From: Monosporascus cannonballus
Lineage: Eukaryota > Ascomycota > Sordariomycetes > Xylariales
NCBI GenBank assembly: GCA_004154925.1
Contig: QJNS01000057.1
Location: 248,001-312,000, forward strand
DNA: 64,000 nucleotides
Direction: 5' to 3'
Of the stretch, positions 11,570 through 22,964 are shown piece after piece. Made by a program: the position numbers and the translations under genes. Within the stretch, counting starts at the first letter, position 1. Each line of letters begins with the position of its first letter. A model generated the notes under the pieces. It searched no databases, had not been told where the DNA came from, and saw only the letters and a program-made list of their open reading frames with translations.

Positions 11570-11571
11570 TA

Positions 11572-12400
11572 GATCTCGTTATGTATCTAGGTACCTGATG
11601 TATATTCTGCCAAGAGATTCGCATGTGGATACTTGGTACTAGAACCCCTTTCTTTCTCTTCCCCCCCAGCGGGAATGCATCAGCCACTGACCGACGGTTG
11701 TGGCGTTTGTTTTAGATCGGTCCCGTCGGTATTTGAGCCCTGGTTTACGGATCTTCCCTTCAACGTTGCTTACTTAGCTTAATGCTTATAGGGCCTGGGG
11801 AGATGCACGCATGCATGTGTCTGTCCAGTGCTTGCGTACTCATCCTATAATTGTACCACCTCCTTTAACTGCTTTCAGCTGTACTCCGTGGTCTCGAAGC
11901 TTTATCAACCATTTGTCTCTACCGTATGCACATGTACCAAGCAATACTAGGTAGCATGAACGTGCCCACGCGGGGCCCCCAAGCCTTGTCCAAGTGCCTT
12001 CGCTATACGTACTAAGCATTTGTTTACGTACATATTGCCAGGATCCTTGCTTCTATGAATTAGCTCGCGTCGAACTATCCGATATTTCTTATTACTTCCG
12101 TAGGCTTTTAATAGGACCCTGTCTTGGCTCAATCGATAGTCATATCCAGCCCGTGGAGTGTTACATCACGATTACCTTGCTCTGCCGGCAGTCCGGAAAT
12201 GGTTGCGTGTCTTAACATCTTACCCCTTCTCGATCGCCTGAGACAAGACTCGTCCATCCACCATGCTTTTCTTGCGCCGATCAGAGCATCCATGCCTCTC
12301 TTCCTAAAGTCTCATCATCCAGGTGTTGCTTCGTTACGACCTCGTACTTCCTAGAGGAACTTTACTAACCACGCTCAACTTGTCTCTCTTGCCCGCCACA
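11572..12400. other. Intergenic region
   Basis: Between the transposon and the Clr5 gene. Normal base composition, no convincing frame. The last 60 bases are pyrimidine-rich before the ATG at 12401, as in many fungal 5' leaders. Confidence 0.4.
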
Positions 12401-14206
12401 ATGGATGCGACTGAGGCCAGAAACAATGGGACTAGCGGCAATGATTGGGAGGCCAAGAGGGAAGTCATCACGAGCCTTTACCGCGATCAGAATAAGACGT
12501 TGAAGGAGACGATGCAGATCATGGCCGAAACTCACGACTTCTACGCAAGGTGAGCAGCGAGCCTTTCTAACGGCGCATCCTGTCATACGGACCCCGACAT
12601 TACCACCGCAAGTGCAGAATTGCCACCGCTGACACGACCAAGCGCAAAGATGTACAAGACGCACATCAAGAAGTGGGGCAGTAAGCAACTCCCTGAGGCC
12701 TTCCTCCCCTATATTTTTCTTTGGGGCCCGAAGCAAGAACCCCATGCGGCTGGTGCTGGTGTTCCCCCGGTATAGGCCCATTTGAAGAGGGGTATCTATC
12801 TACGCGGAGTAGATACTAACAGGGGGATCCCGAGTATAGTTGACAAGAATATGAAAGCCCGCGATGCCATTGAGATCGTTCGCCAGCAGAAGGCCCGGGC
12901 AGCGATGGGGAAGTCCTCTGTCGTCTACGTTAGGGGCCGCCGTGTCGAGCCTTCCAAGATGCAGCAATACCTGCACCGCGTATCTGAGGCGGTGGCCAAC
13001 GAGATCCTCTTGGGCACATCGGACGATAGTGTGTCGTTGGAGTTCAACTCTTATCCAGCAAATGCGAGGGTTGTGGTCAGGACTCCTTCGCCCGATTTGA
13101 CCGCGCCTAAGTCTCCGACCCTTCCAAAGCGCCTCGACGACCCGATTGATCTCAGACTGCCGCAAGAGTGTATGCAGCTTCTCACAAGCCACATGACCAG
13201 TGGTTACGAGTCCGGAAGGTGGAAGGTAGACCCCCAGATCGGTGGACCGGATACGGTGAATTCGTGTGCCTGGCTAGGGCACTTGAACACAGCACGCGAC
13301 ATGATCATTCACAACCGAACGAAGCAAGGCTTCCACCTCTTGGGGATATGTCTTGACCAGTACAAGCTTCACCTACTACAGCCGGATGCCGATTTCTGGG
13401 TGATAACTTGCGCAGCTATCATAGGCCTCTCCCGCATTGACCCGAAACTCGCCGACACGTTTATCGGTTATGCCTCGAGACTGGCGAGTATCGTCCTTCC
13501 ACCCGGCCACCCAATTAATTTGGTTTGGTCGCGTCTATCCCAATTGGGTCTATCCGGTATTGCGTCACATGCGCCCGTCTTGCTGAAAGCTATCATCGAT
13601 ACAAACAAGCGCTACTTCACTCTCCTAAACCCCAACCGAACGCACGAGCCCATCGCCATGTACTACTCACTCCACTGGCTTGGTCTGATATCCCCAGACG
13701 ACATAGACAAGCTGAACCAGGAGGGCGTGGCGGCGGCCAGCGCGACGGAATACGCGCGACAGAGGAACAGATGCCGGTCCGCGCACCGGCTTAACTCCGA
13801 GGGGCAGACGGCGAAGGCCGAGCTCGAGCTCGAAGGGGTCCTCCAGTGGCTAGAGACGCAGCCCGCGGGCGCATGGACGGACCTGCGGCTCGAGATCCGC
13901 TACGAGGTGTTCCGGCTCCGGTCGACGATGGGCAAGCCGTCGGAGGTCCAGGCCGCCGCCTGGGATCTCTACCAGTTCTGCATGGACACGTTCGGCCCGG
14001 GTCACTACACAACCACCTTTACCGGTGCCAATCTCGAGATCTACTTCCGCGCCACGGGCCAGACGCTCGTCGCCGACCGCCTGCGCAAGGACTTCGAGGC
14101 CCAGTGGAAGCTGCTGTGCAAGAAGGCCCGATCGTTCAAGAAGGAGAAGGGGAGCCCTCCCCGTGATTGGAATGCGGTCCAGAAACAGGAGTCAACGTCC
14201 CAATAA
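12401..14206 (+). CDS. Clr5-domain protein
   Basis: The Clr5 domain (PF14420) is a short N-terminal module of many ascomycete proteins, often joined to ankyrin or TPR-like parts. Its function is not established in general. Three exons give 517 residues: 12401-12549, 12643-12680 and 12840-14206. The domain spans residues ~14-68 and is split by both introns: EAKREVITSLYRDQNKTLKE, then KMYKTHIKKWG, then IDKNMKARDAIEIVRQQ. The long second intron (12681-12839) was chosen because its acceptor at 12839 follows a TACTAAC branch site and keeps phase, whereas the nearer AG at 12775 does not. The sequence RAAMGKSSVVYVRGRRVEP follows the domain as in other family members. The rest (~150-490) is alpha-helical with no ankyrin repeats visible; the C-terminus is basic. 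No partner gene is evident. Confidence 0.85.
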
Positions 14207-16086
14207 CGGTTCACCCAGATCAGCCCACAAGCATTCCGAGGGAAAGCCGAAGAACGAGAAACACGTGACACGGAATCTTTCGGTCAAGGCTCTCTAGATC
14301 TCTGCCAGCCATAGCGATAGGAGTGGAGGGGTTATTCCTATTAAGCGACGAATGGCTATGACATCTTCCTATTAAGTTTAAGATCCGGGCGCATAAGGCG
14401 AATTTCTCTCATACTTTGTGTACGAACAACCCTAGCCAGGTCACAGGATGGGACCAGCTATTGGGAAAATTCATCAAGTCCGATATCTCTTATTCTGTTC
14501 AACAGCGAATTGGATAACGACGGAACGTCACTGCGCAATACAACGCGAAGATATGATACACAGAATCTACCTCCCCTTCGCCCCATCTCGGCGGTAGTGA
14601 TTAATACCACAGATAGCTCGGTTGCCATGAACCTCCCTTATAGAATATAGGCCTCTGCATAACCTCTCATTCTTATTTGTTATTTGTTATCAGTAATTTA
14701 CACATCCGTATATAGCGTGCTGTTATTATAATATCATTATGGGATTATTCAGAGGTTGGTGGGTCGGTTGTTCGGCTATCCGACTGCCTCGCAGCTAACA
14801 ACAGAGCTCGAACATGGTACTTCTCATTGTATAGTACAGCGAAGAAACGAACGGCATGAGCATTTCGAGTGTTTAGGCGTTGATACAAAACTATTCTACA
14901 AAATGCCGACCCTACTCTGCCGATGACCCTACAGACCTTGTCCTGGAGACCTCAACCGGAGAGTTCCATAGCTGCATCGTCGTTTCAAACTCGCAGCAAG
15001 GCATGATCAAAGCGCTAGGACTGTATGCATTGCGGCACTTCATACTGTCCGCGACTGGAACCCCAGATATGGGATCATAAACTGTGCAAGTCGGTATAGT
15101 ACTTTGCAAGATATTCATTCATTTGAGTATTGTGCAACTCACACACTCTCACCCCACCGTCCACGTTCTGGGATTTTGTGCCTTCATAGCCCAGCTTCCA
15201 ATCCACATGAACAAGGGCCCCCGCCATGGGGCCGCTGTTCCATGCCCCAACCCCAGACTATGCGTTGGAGCTTTTCCGTTCATGGGCACCTGATAGGACG
15301 TTCGTGTCCTAGCGGAGCAGACCGAGCCCATCTCCCCTCAGCCTTAGCTAGTTGGGCCCAAACAAATGCTACCTCCCCCGTTGTGACCTTTTGTAACAGG
15401 ATTGTTGGAGACTACTGGTATCCGATATATCTTGGTGGTCAGCCCTAACCTCTCACTCCCTCTCTATCGTTCCCCGGATATAGGAAAGTATTAGCGTCTC
15501 CGTTGATTGTTGCGAGTCCGATACTGCCGCAATTCTGCGAACCTTCAACTAGACGCTGAAGCATTGCATGCTACGCGGACATAGTATATGGCAGTTAACG
15601 GGCAGCTACCGGGGGTACGCCCCCGCCCCCCGCAAGGAAGAGCCTACTCGTAACCTCTTGAAGGTCGATTCGTTCACCAATCCTGACCGAGGAGCAATGT
15701 GTGAGGAAGAACTCCTTTGTGGGGGCTGCGGTAAGCCGGATATCGTGACGGCAGTCGTCAATGTCATAGATACTTCCATCTGTCTCTGCCCAGAGACAGT
15801 CCCCTCCCGTCTGTTGATGCAACCCCAAAGCCCCCTTACACGAATATGATCCAGATTGCACAATTCACTATAACGACATACTTGCAGGTCTGTGTGTAGC
15901 AGTCGAGGCGTCGTCGCGCGATTTACCTGGGTAGGATTTATTAGAGCAGCGACTAGCTGAATAACGGTGGGAAGATGTCGTGCGATATAACTACAGTTGC
16001 TATGCCTGGCATCCTTCACGCCAGAGAGACAACCATTCTAACACATGCCATGTCTACGCCCTTCCGGGAATTCCTGGCCCCTCTCT
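14207..16086. other. Intergenic region, 1.9 kb
   Basis: No coding signal that I trust; the open stretches here are short, lack conserved motifs and overlap one another on both strands. No repeat was recognised. Confidence 0.4.
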
Positions 16087-17034
16087 TTACATTCTATATG
16101 CTTTATACGCCTGGTCGCTTGCCGACGTCGCCGGCCCATGGAAGTCTTCTAGGCCTTTGTTCCAGGGCTGACTGAGCCGATCGGTGCTTCCGGCCCCCTC
16201 TGGTTTGCCGCTGCCGTAGGCGAACTCCAACCGCCGCAGCGCCTCGTTATTGCACTCGCGCCGCTTCCGCCAGATCCGCCTTAGGACAAGCAGCACCGCC
16301 ACGAGCAGCACCAACCCCCCGACACCGCTGGCAATGCCCACCGTCGCGGCCATCGGAAGGGCCCTGCCGCCGTCTTCTGGTTGGGCTAGGGCAGCGCCGT
16401 CTGCGTCCGCGGTAGGGGTTTCGCCTGAGCTTGAGGCCGTTCCGGGGGTCTGCGCGGTGGGCTGTACGAGCAGCGTCGAAGGGGGAGAAGTCTCCGTGGT
16501 GGCCGAGGTGTCACTGGATGGGGTCGAATCCGGCGTCGGGCTCTCGGTGTCGGACTTTTCAGACGTCACCGAGGTAATTAAGGTCGAAGGGGCGCTCGTT
16601 GTAGTAGTAATTAGGATGGTTGTAGATGGTTCAGGCTCAGCTGTCGTAGATGTATCGGCCGTATCGTCGGTCGCCGTAGCTGTTGGCGCCGGTGGTGACG
16701 TAGACACATCTGTAGGTGTCTCCCCGTCTGTGGAAGCCCCTCTATCCGTTGGAGTCTCTCGGGCTGTGGTAGTCTTTCGGGTTGTGGTAACCTCTCGGGT
16801 TGTGGTAGTCTCCCGGGCTGTGGTAGTCTCACTATTTGCAGAAGTCTCTCGATCTGTGGAAGTTTCTCCTTCTGATGTTTCTTCTGCCTCATCGGCTGAA
16901 GTGGTCGTGGGCCTCGTAGGCGCCGTAGTTGACTCAGTATCTTCCGTAGTTGAAGTGGGCGTTGCCTGATCTTCGTCGCCAAAATCTATGCTCAACCCCA
17001 CGCCATTACCAATGTCCTCCACAAGGCCAGCCAT
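16087..17034 (-). CDS. Mucin-like Ser/Thr-rich single-pass membrane protein
   Basis: Unknown function. Single exon of 315 residues. Residues ~25-215 are Thr/Ser-rich with repeated units such as ETTTARETTTTREVTTTRKT, the type of region that is heavily O-mannosylated in fungal wall sensors. A single membrane helix follows at about 228-252 (VGIASGVGGLVLLVAVLLVL), with a basic stop-transfer RRIWRKRR and a 60-residue tail containing FAYGSGKPEG. The layout resembles Mid2/Wsc-like sensors, but no WSC domain and no signal peptide are visible at MAGLVEDIGNG, so an upstream exon may be missing or the start may be lost. The repeats are encoded by an imperfect minisatellite at about 16740-16860. Confidence 0.65.
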   Translation of the reverse strand: MAGLVEDIGNGVGLSIDFGDEDQATPTSTTEDTESTTAPTRPTTTSADEAEETSEGETSTDRETSANSETTTARETTTTREVTTTRKTTTARETPTDRGASTDGETPTDVSTSPPAPTATATDDTADTSTTAEPEPSTTILITTTTSAPSTLITSVTSEKSDTESPTPDSTPSSDTSATTETSPPSTLLVQPTAQTPGTASSSGETPTADADGAALAQPEDGGRALPMAATVGIASGVGGLVLLVAVLLVLRRIWRKRRECNNEALRRLEFAYGSGKPEGAGSTDRLSQPWNKGLEDFHGPATSASDQAYKAYRM

Positions 17035-18557
17035 TGTGGATGAGGTGCGAAATTACACGAAGTTCGGGCTTCTTGGATAAGAAAAGAAATGAAAGACTGT
17101 TGTTTCCCAGAGTACATGGGAGGATCGAGTTGGTGTCAATGAATAGAATGTTTACCTCCCCCCCCTCCCTCCACCCCCGGGGAGATCGAGGGTAGTAAAA
17201 TGGTACATCTCACTCAAGTCCCGCCTACTCGGCTCGCGGGGCGTCACAGCCTTGCTCGAAGTCGTGACCCGAAGGTTGGGCGCCCGCAATTGTTTCAAAT
17301 GCCCCTGCTCGCTATGTCATTGCCGTACGCTCGTTTGCCAAGGAGGCAGCAAAGGCGAGGCAATCCGCAAGATACCGCCCCCACGGCCGCACCGCGAGAC
17401 CCTGCATGAAAATCCCCTGACGATCAACCACGGTTTGCGCGAACCAATTGTAGCCCTTCGAGCGCCTGGGCGCTTACTATTTTTGCCGCCCGAGGTTCTG
17501 GTTGGAGTATTTGGCACGCCGAAGACCCATAAAACACCACTAAGCAGGATCAATCAAATTGACCATCAACCTTGCCGCCAAAGTAATTTACACAGACGGC
17601 AAACTTCGAGGTTTGATTCGACTATGTTCATCGAATTGCGAAGACCCTAAATATTATCTAGGTTACGCCGGCCTGACAGGCTCTCAATAAAAGAAGAATT
17701 GAGGTCCCCAATTGAGGGCTTCGGACCGTCACAGTCGCTCTCGACGTGTTGTGCTCAATGATTGACTTTGACCCCCATAGCCCCATAGCCCCATAGTCCC
17801 AACCAGTTGCCGAGAACCGAAGTCGTATATTTAGCATCTTCTCTTCCGTTGAAACCCACTCATAAATCCAATGATGTGGGCGGTAGTTGTATCTGGCAAG
17901 CTTAATCCACGCCGCCGGCCTTAAAGAAACGGCAATTTGCTTAAAGCGACTGGCTGTCCTGATCATGTATTTTACCTGCGAGCGCTACCCCCGCGGGGTG
18001 TGCCACGCGCTTGTTTTCCCAGCTTAGGAAGAGACTCAGGATCGGCGCGAAGTGCGTGCAGAAGACCATCCAGGGATATCCTTCTAGAAGCAGAAGAAAG
18101 TCCATTGAAAAGAAGCGGACCCTTAGCCAATCGTTTGGGTTTTAATATCCGGCTCCGGCTATAAGTTTCGACTTGAAGATTCGGCTCCGGAGGTTCGGCC
18201 TCGAGGTGCGGCTTTGAGGTTCCGGCGCTAAAGCGTCAAAACAGCGCTTCCGAGCTGTTGCGTGAACGGTGAAGTCAAACTGCGACTCTCTACCCATTCT
18301 TTGTCATCCCTTTCTCCATGTGGATAACCTGGCTTACTTGGTTTTCTGATTGGTTGCGCGTCTATTGTTGTGTGCACCTAAGCGGGAATAGGAAGGTTTG
18401 AGTTGAGGTTGGCACGTACGCCTACCGCTGCCTTGCTTACCCCTATCCACAAATCCCCCCAAGCCATCATACATATCGCAACACTTCACAGCGAAATCCA
18501 ATCGTTATGTGTTAAGCCCCTTTGCTGTACTCGTTCTTACCTTCAAAGGAGCTGAAA
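17035..18557. other. Intergenic region, 1.5 kb
   Basis: No gene recognised. It contains a short C/T run (17157-17180) and the direct repeat CCCCATAG near 17774-17795. Confidence 0.4.
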
Positions 18558-19023
18558 ATGTCTTCCGACAACCTAGCAGCCGGATACGTCCTCCATGACG
18601 GCTATCCGTCGCTGGACAACTACCTACACCTCCGCACCGCTTCGGGACTTTAAGCCCGTGAACTCCGCCCAGGGCTCGGCAGTAATAAAGGGCAGCTGGT
18701 ACGGCTGCTACGTGACCACAGCCGACGACTCCTCGAAGCCCGTCGCCATGGGCCGCATCATCGGCGACGGCGGGTGGTACTTCCATATCGCGGACATGGC
18801 GGTCCTGCTGTCTCATCAACGACGAGGCCTCGGGGACGCCGTCCTCAAGCGCCTGCTGGCCAAAATCAAGACGAATACTGCACCGGGAGAACCGTACGTT
18901 TCGCTAATGGCAGATGCGCCCGGTAGGAGGCTGTACGAGAAGAATGGATTTGCCGATACCATGCCGCAGGAGATGGGGATAAGCTTGATCATGAACGCAA
19001 GCGGCTCCGAAGGAGGAGCATGA
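18558..19023 (+). pseudogene. GNAT-family N-acetyltransferase, frameshifted
   Basis: GNAT enzymes transfer acetyl from acetyl-CoA to an amine. The start at 18558 (MSSDNLAAGYVLHDGYPSLD, continuing NYLHLRTASGL) is typical of a fungal subgroup, but the frame ends at TAA 18651-18653. The rest of the protein continues in the next frame from 18652 (KPVNSAQGSAVIKGSWYG), through GRIIGDGGWYFHIADMAVL and the acetyl-CoA loop HQRRGLGDAVL, to a normal end (GRRLYEKNGF). One extra T in the TTT at 18649-18651 explains the break. The joined frames would make about 155 residues, normal for the group. A sequencing error in the T run would make it an intact gene. Confidence 0.75.
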
Positions 19024-21926
19024 CTTTCGGAGAGCCTCCCCAGGTATAACGCGTTCAACTGGAGACCGTGCCTCGGCCTAAAAGGCAGTGGAGTGGCTGA
19101 AACGTCTCAAGGGGATAATCTGGGGGTCGAGAAATCGGATACTTATCTAGATTTCAATACCAAACACGTTCCATAGGAGCCATGCTACCATTCACCAGAC
19201 CCTTTTTTCGTATCCGATCTTGTCCCTATGGCAGACAGCGAGTTTACGGAAAGAAGGAGCTCTTAATGAAGCCACTGGCCAGAATTCCTAATGCCAAAAA
19301 CGTCAGGGGTAGCAAGCTGGGCAGCCTTTTCAGATCCCAGTCCTAATGCGACCGTATAGGGGAACCCCATCCTCACCCCACCCCGGGAAAATTCCATATT
19401 ATCCGAATTTAACAGGCCATGCCTTGTATCATCGGCCTACAACAACCTGATTCCACGCTGGCTTAAGCAAGGGACGCAAAACCAGGTTAGTAAGCATTGT
19501 TCGTAAAGGTGACAGTCAATGCGACAAGTGATCCAGACGACTGTTTGTTGTGAATCAGGTAGCCCTGTTGATAGTCGCCGTGATCCGCCAGTTACAGCTG
19601 GTCTCTTATCGGGACCTATCGGGACCTATCGGCCTTCATATCCATAGATGCATGTCGTACATCCGCGTTCCCAACAGGATGATGAGCTCGATAGGAAGTG
19701 GCGGCGTTTCACCCGGCCCTTTTATAGGTGACACAACCCCACCAATCCTACTTCATGACATAATTGGTGTCGTACGAGTATTAATCTGTGTGGCGCGCCG
19801 GGTTTGATATGATAACTTAGATGAAATCCCTCTCTATGGTTAGTCTCACGTGCACGGGGAGGCTCCTTACTTTTCACGGATAAGACAGGATAATACCGCT
19901 ACAGCATCTAACAGCACGCTTCAACAACTATAATGCTAGAAGCGGTCGATTCTAGCGACGAATTGAAAAGGGGAAAGAAGTCGTTCATAAGGAGTACGGG
20001 ATATATATGCTTTTCAAAATACAAGTTATAGCTCGGGACATATATATCAGTGAATAGATGCCTTCCCTAATGTAATAATTTCAACACATGAGAAGCAATC
20101 CTTTCCATCTGGAATTCGAGAACTATTGTCGAGCCGCCAACAACGACTGGCCTCGGTCTTGCATCTATCGATAAGTATGGGTTGTGGCGCCTAGGGGGGT
20201 ATGATAATATGTTCTGCATGCCGCATGCATGGCCCCCCACAGGACGTCCCTACCATCCCAACATCCCCCCGTCTTGGGTGGGTCTAGACCACCACGGCAA
20301 TCATTAAGCAGCTTCGCATTCAAGCGAATTTAAGGCTTTGCCTAGGCCGTTAGACGACGTTGAGACGTGTAGCCGACGAGACTATAGGCCATGTTATGTG
20401 TCATCCATTACTAAGATATCATGATCTGGCGATTTAGCTCGACCAAGTCTCGCACGAGAGCCGCAGGAGACAATGAGGATTCGTCCCGCCAGACCTGAAA
20501 GCTCCAGTTTTATCGGCTAGAGCCGCTGAGCAGTAGCTTCGTGCATCATATACGGTTGGTCTACGAAATACTGTAGCTCGGGAATGGATTAGTCTACTTA
20601 AGGCGGCGATATCGCTTCTTTTGGGACTAATTCCACGCAATTGACTACTGCAGAGAGAGCTTCTATCTAGAAAGCCTAAGCTCAACAACTATGGACGAGG
20701 AGGAACAGGAGGGGAAGGGAGTGAGTGGCGGTAACAGAAAACTCGAACGCTTGAATCAGCCCCTTTCAATGTAACACATCCGTTTGTGGTAGACATCCAT
20801 CGGCGAGCTCAGCTCTATCTTGGACGTTGGTTCAGCTCCGATGATTCGTTATCTATTGGGGTAGGTGTCGTACTGACGATCGGAGTGGTTTAGAGGGCAG
20901 GACGCCACATGCCGTTATCATGCACCTCTCCGGAGTAAAATGCCCAGAACGTATTCAGCCCACTCGGTTCGCGCCCTTCAAATTTACCTTTAGTACAATC
21001 TCTCGTACGACCATCGCCGACCAATGGAGTATTATGTGCCGACAATAGCTGCGCCACGGTTGGTCAGTCGGTGCAGAATTCATGTCGTTCCCCCCGTTTC
21101 TACCAAGGATAAAGACGCCACCAGCCACTCCCGCTCAAGCCTCCTAACACGGAAGAGCCTATTCATGACTGATATAATACTTGTACGTTGTTATCTGCTC
21201 GCGTGACATGCCGACATATACGCCAACATAGTTTGAGGCCAATGCCACCGAACCTGAGCTGATTCTGAGGAGTCGCTCGGCACTCTCAAGGCAACTTAAT
21301 GCTAAGCAGAGCTGTGTGGTGAACCTTGGTCCGCGGGGATCGCCGACCAAATCCAGCCTCCTGTGACTGCCATATGATGGAGCTCGTGTACACTCGCACT
21401 TTAACCGCGCATCCCGACTCCCATATCTCGACAGTGTCTCGAATATGTCTGAGGTTGAGATAGGGTCCTCTCGATGAAGACGTGGCGCAGAAATGGTCTC
21501 GTCTATCGAGACAATCAGGCTCAAGCGGGGGCGATTCGAGTTCCCGATTAAGTTCGACCCCGGACGAGTTAACAGACCTTTATTATTAGAACAACGTCCA
21601 TGGTAGGCCGTAGGGCTCGCCCGCAGGTTGTCATTGCTCGAGATAGGTCTATTCAGGGAGCTGTATGGTTTGGTGCAGTCGATTGGGTGCAGACCCTATT
21701 CTGGCTAATCAGTACTGGCCCTCGGTTACTGCCCGGACCGTCCCCTCGAAAATGATCAGCGGGAACAGCCCAAAATCGAGAACGGGGTTGGCTGAATTCC
21801 TTATCAGACTACTTCGTAACCTCGGAGCGAGGAATGTCTCTTGGCATTCCCTCGACCTGGAGTGTGACTCTTGGGGCATTCCGACTCCTGTGCATTCCGT
21901 TGAGACACCAAGCCAAGCAGGACGCC
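19024..21926. other. Intergenic region, 2.9 kb
   Basis: No gene recognised on either strand. Short direct repeat TATCGGGACC at about 19606-19626. Base composition is ordinary, so it is not obviously RIP-treated repeat DNA. Confidence 0.4.
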
Positions 21927-22964
21927 ATGGCCATAACTGTCTTACATGAGAAGGACGCTGTGCCGGTGAGCGACACGGCTGCTCCCGACAGGGAGGCCAG
22001 CTACACCGAGCCTGCTTCTCACCTTGCCACCGATGACCCTCTCAAGGTGGAGGTCGATGTTTCTGAGCAGGAGCCGGAGCTCGAAGACATTTTCAAACCC
22101 CTGCCGCCTCTTCCTGGCGTTCCTGCGGAGTCGGACCCGCTTACGTTCAGAGCTGTCATCACCGGTATAGTCCTCGGCTCACTCGTGAACGCCGCTAATG
22201 TATACCTCGGTCTGAAGACCGGTTTCACTTTCGGCGCTTCCATGTTTGGTGCCATCTTCGGATATGGTTTCGTGAAGCTCCTCTCTACTATCTTTGCCGG
22301 CATGCCCATCCTTGGTACGCCCTTCGGCCCTCAGGTGCGTTTCTGCGAACTCGACCTTGCGGGCTCCCCCGGGTTACTAATACTGAAAGCAGGAGAACAG
22401 CATTATCCAGGCTGCAGCCGCCGGCGCCGGTGGTCTGAGTGGTCTCTCCGTGGCCGCGCTGCCTGCCATGTACCACCTGAACCTGTTGTCCGACGACCCT
22501 AGGGATGACTACGGCCACTACATGACTTTGACGTTCATCGGATCCTTCTTCGGCCTCTTCTTTGCCGCCCCCCTGCGCAAGTTCTTCATCGTCAATGTCG
22601 CGCGAGACCTTCGCTTGATCTTCCCTACTGCGACCGCCACTGCCTTCACCATCAGGTCGATGCATGCTATTGGCTCTGGCGCTCAGGAGGCGATGAAGGA
22701 GATCAAGGCGCTTGGTATCTCTTTTGTGTTTGCCTTCGTCCTGCCGGCCACCCACTACTCCACCGCCATGTGCACCGGCGCCATCATCGCCCACTACTGG
22801 CTCAAGAAGACCCCAAGAGCTTCGAGGTCTACTGCTACGCCATCGCCGCCGGCCTCATCGCCGGCGAGGGCCTCGGGGGCGTCATCAACGCCGCTCTGGC
22901 CCTCGGTGGCGTCGGCGGCGCCGAGATGGGCTCCAGCATCGCGTGTCCGGCGGGACAGTGCTAA
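21927..22964 (+). pseudogene. OPT/YSL-like oligopeptide transporter, internally deleted
   Basis: OPT proteins carry peptides or metal chelates across membranes through about 12-16 helices and are usually near 700 residues. Here exon 1 is 21927-22334, the intron 22335-22392 and exon 2 22393-22964. The N-terminal half looks normal: VVIT-like entry (FRAVITGIVLGSLVNAANVY), LGLKTGFTFGASMFGAIFGYG, GPQ|ENSIIQAAAAGAGGLS, PTATATAFTIRSMH. After GISFVFAFVLPATH the text jumps to the usual C-terminal end (PKSFEVYCYAIAAGLIAGEG to CPAGQC), and that end is in a different frame, shifted near 22815. About half of the protein is missing, so the gene should be dead. The deleted part would include most of the central helices. 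Confidence 0.8.

Larger units (their letters stand above)
8472..11571. mobile_element. RIP-degraded Tc1/mariner-like (pogo/Fot1 type) DNA transposon with nested insertions
   Basis: The two ends carry matching inverted repeats of about 48 bp, 8474-8520 and 11521-11569 (GAGCGGTGCACGTACCAATG at the outer tip), with only a few differences, and each is bordered by the dinucleotide TA, the target site of this superfamily. The interior (8560-9820, 10970-11480) is extremely AT-rich with stop codons in all frames, typical of RIP. A relic transposase start is seen at 8598. The total of 3.1 kb is longer than a Fot1-type element (about 2 kb) because retroelement DNA is inserted in the middle. Superfamily call is inferred from ends and TA sites. 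Confidence 0.8.

Noticed and set aside
12681..12775. A shorter intron 2 for the Clr5 gene ending at 12775
   Set aside because: It breaks phase and separates the Clr5 domain from its KNMKARDA continuation; the acceptor at 12839 restores both.
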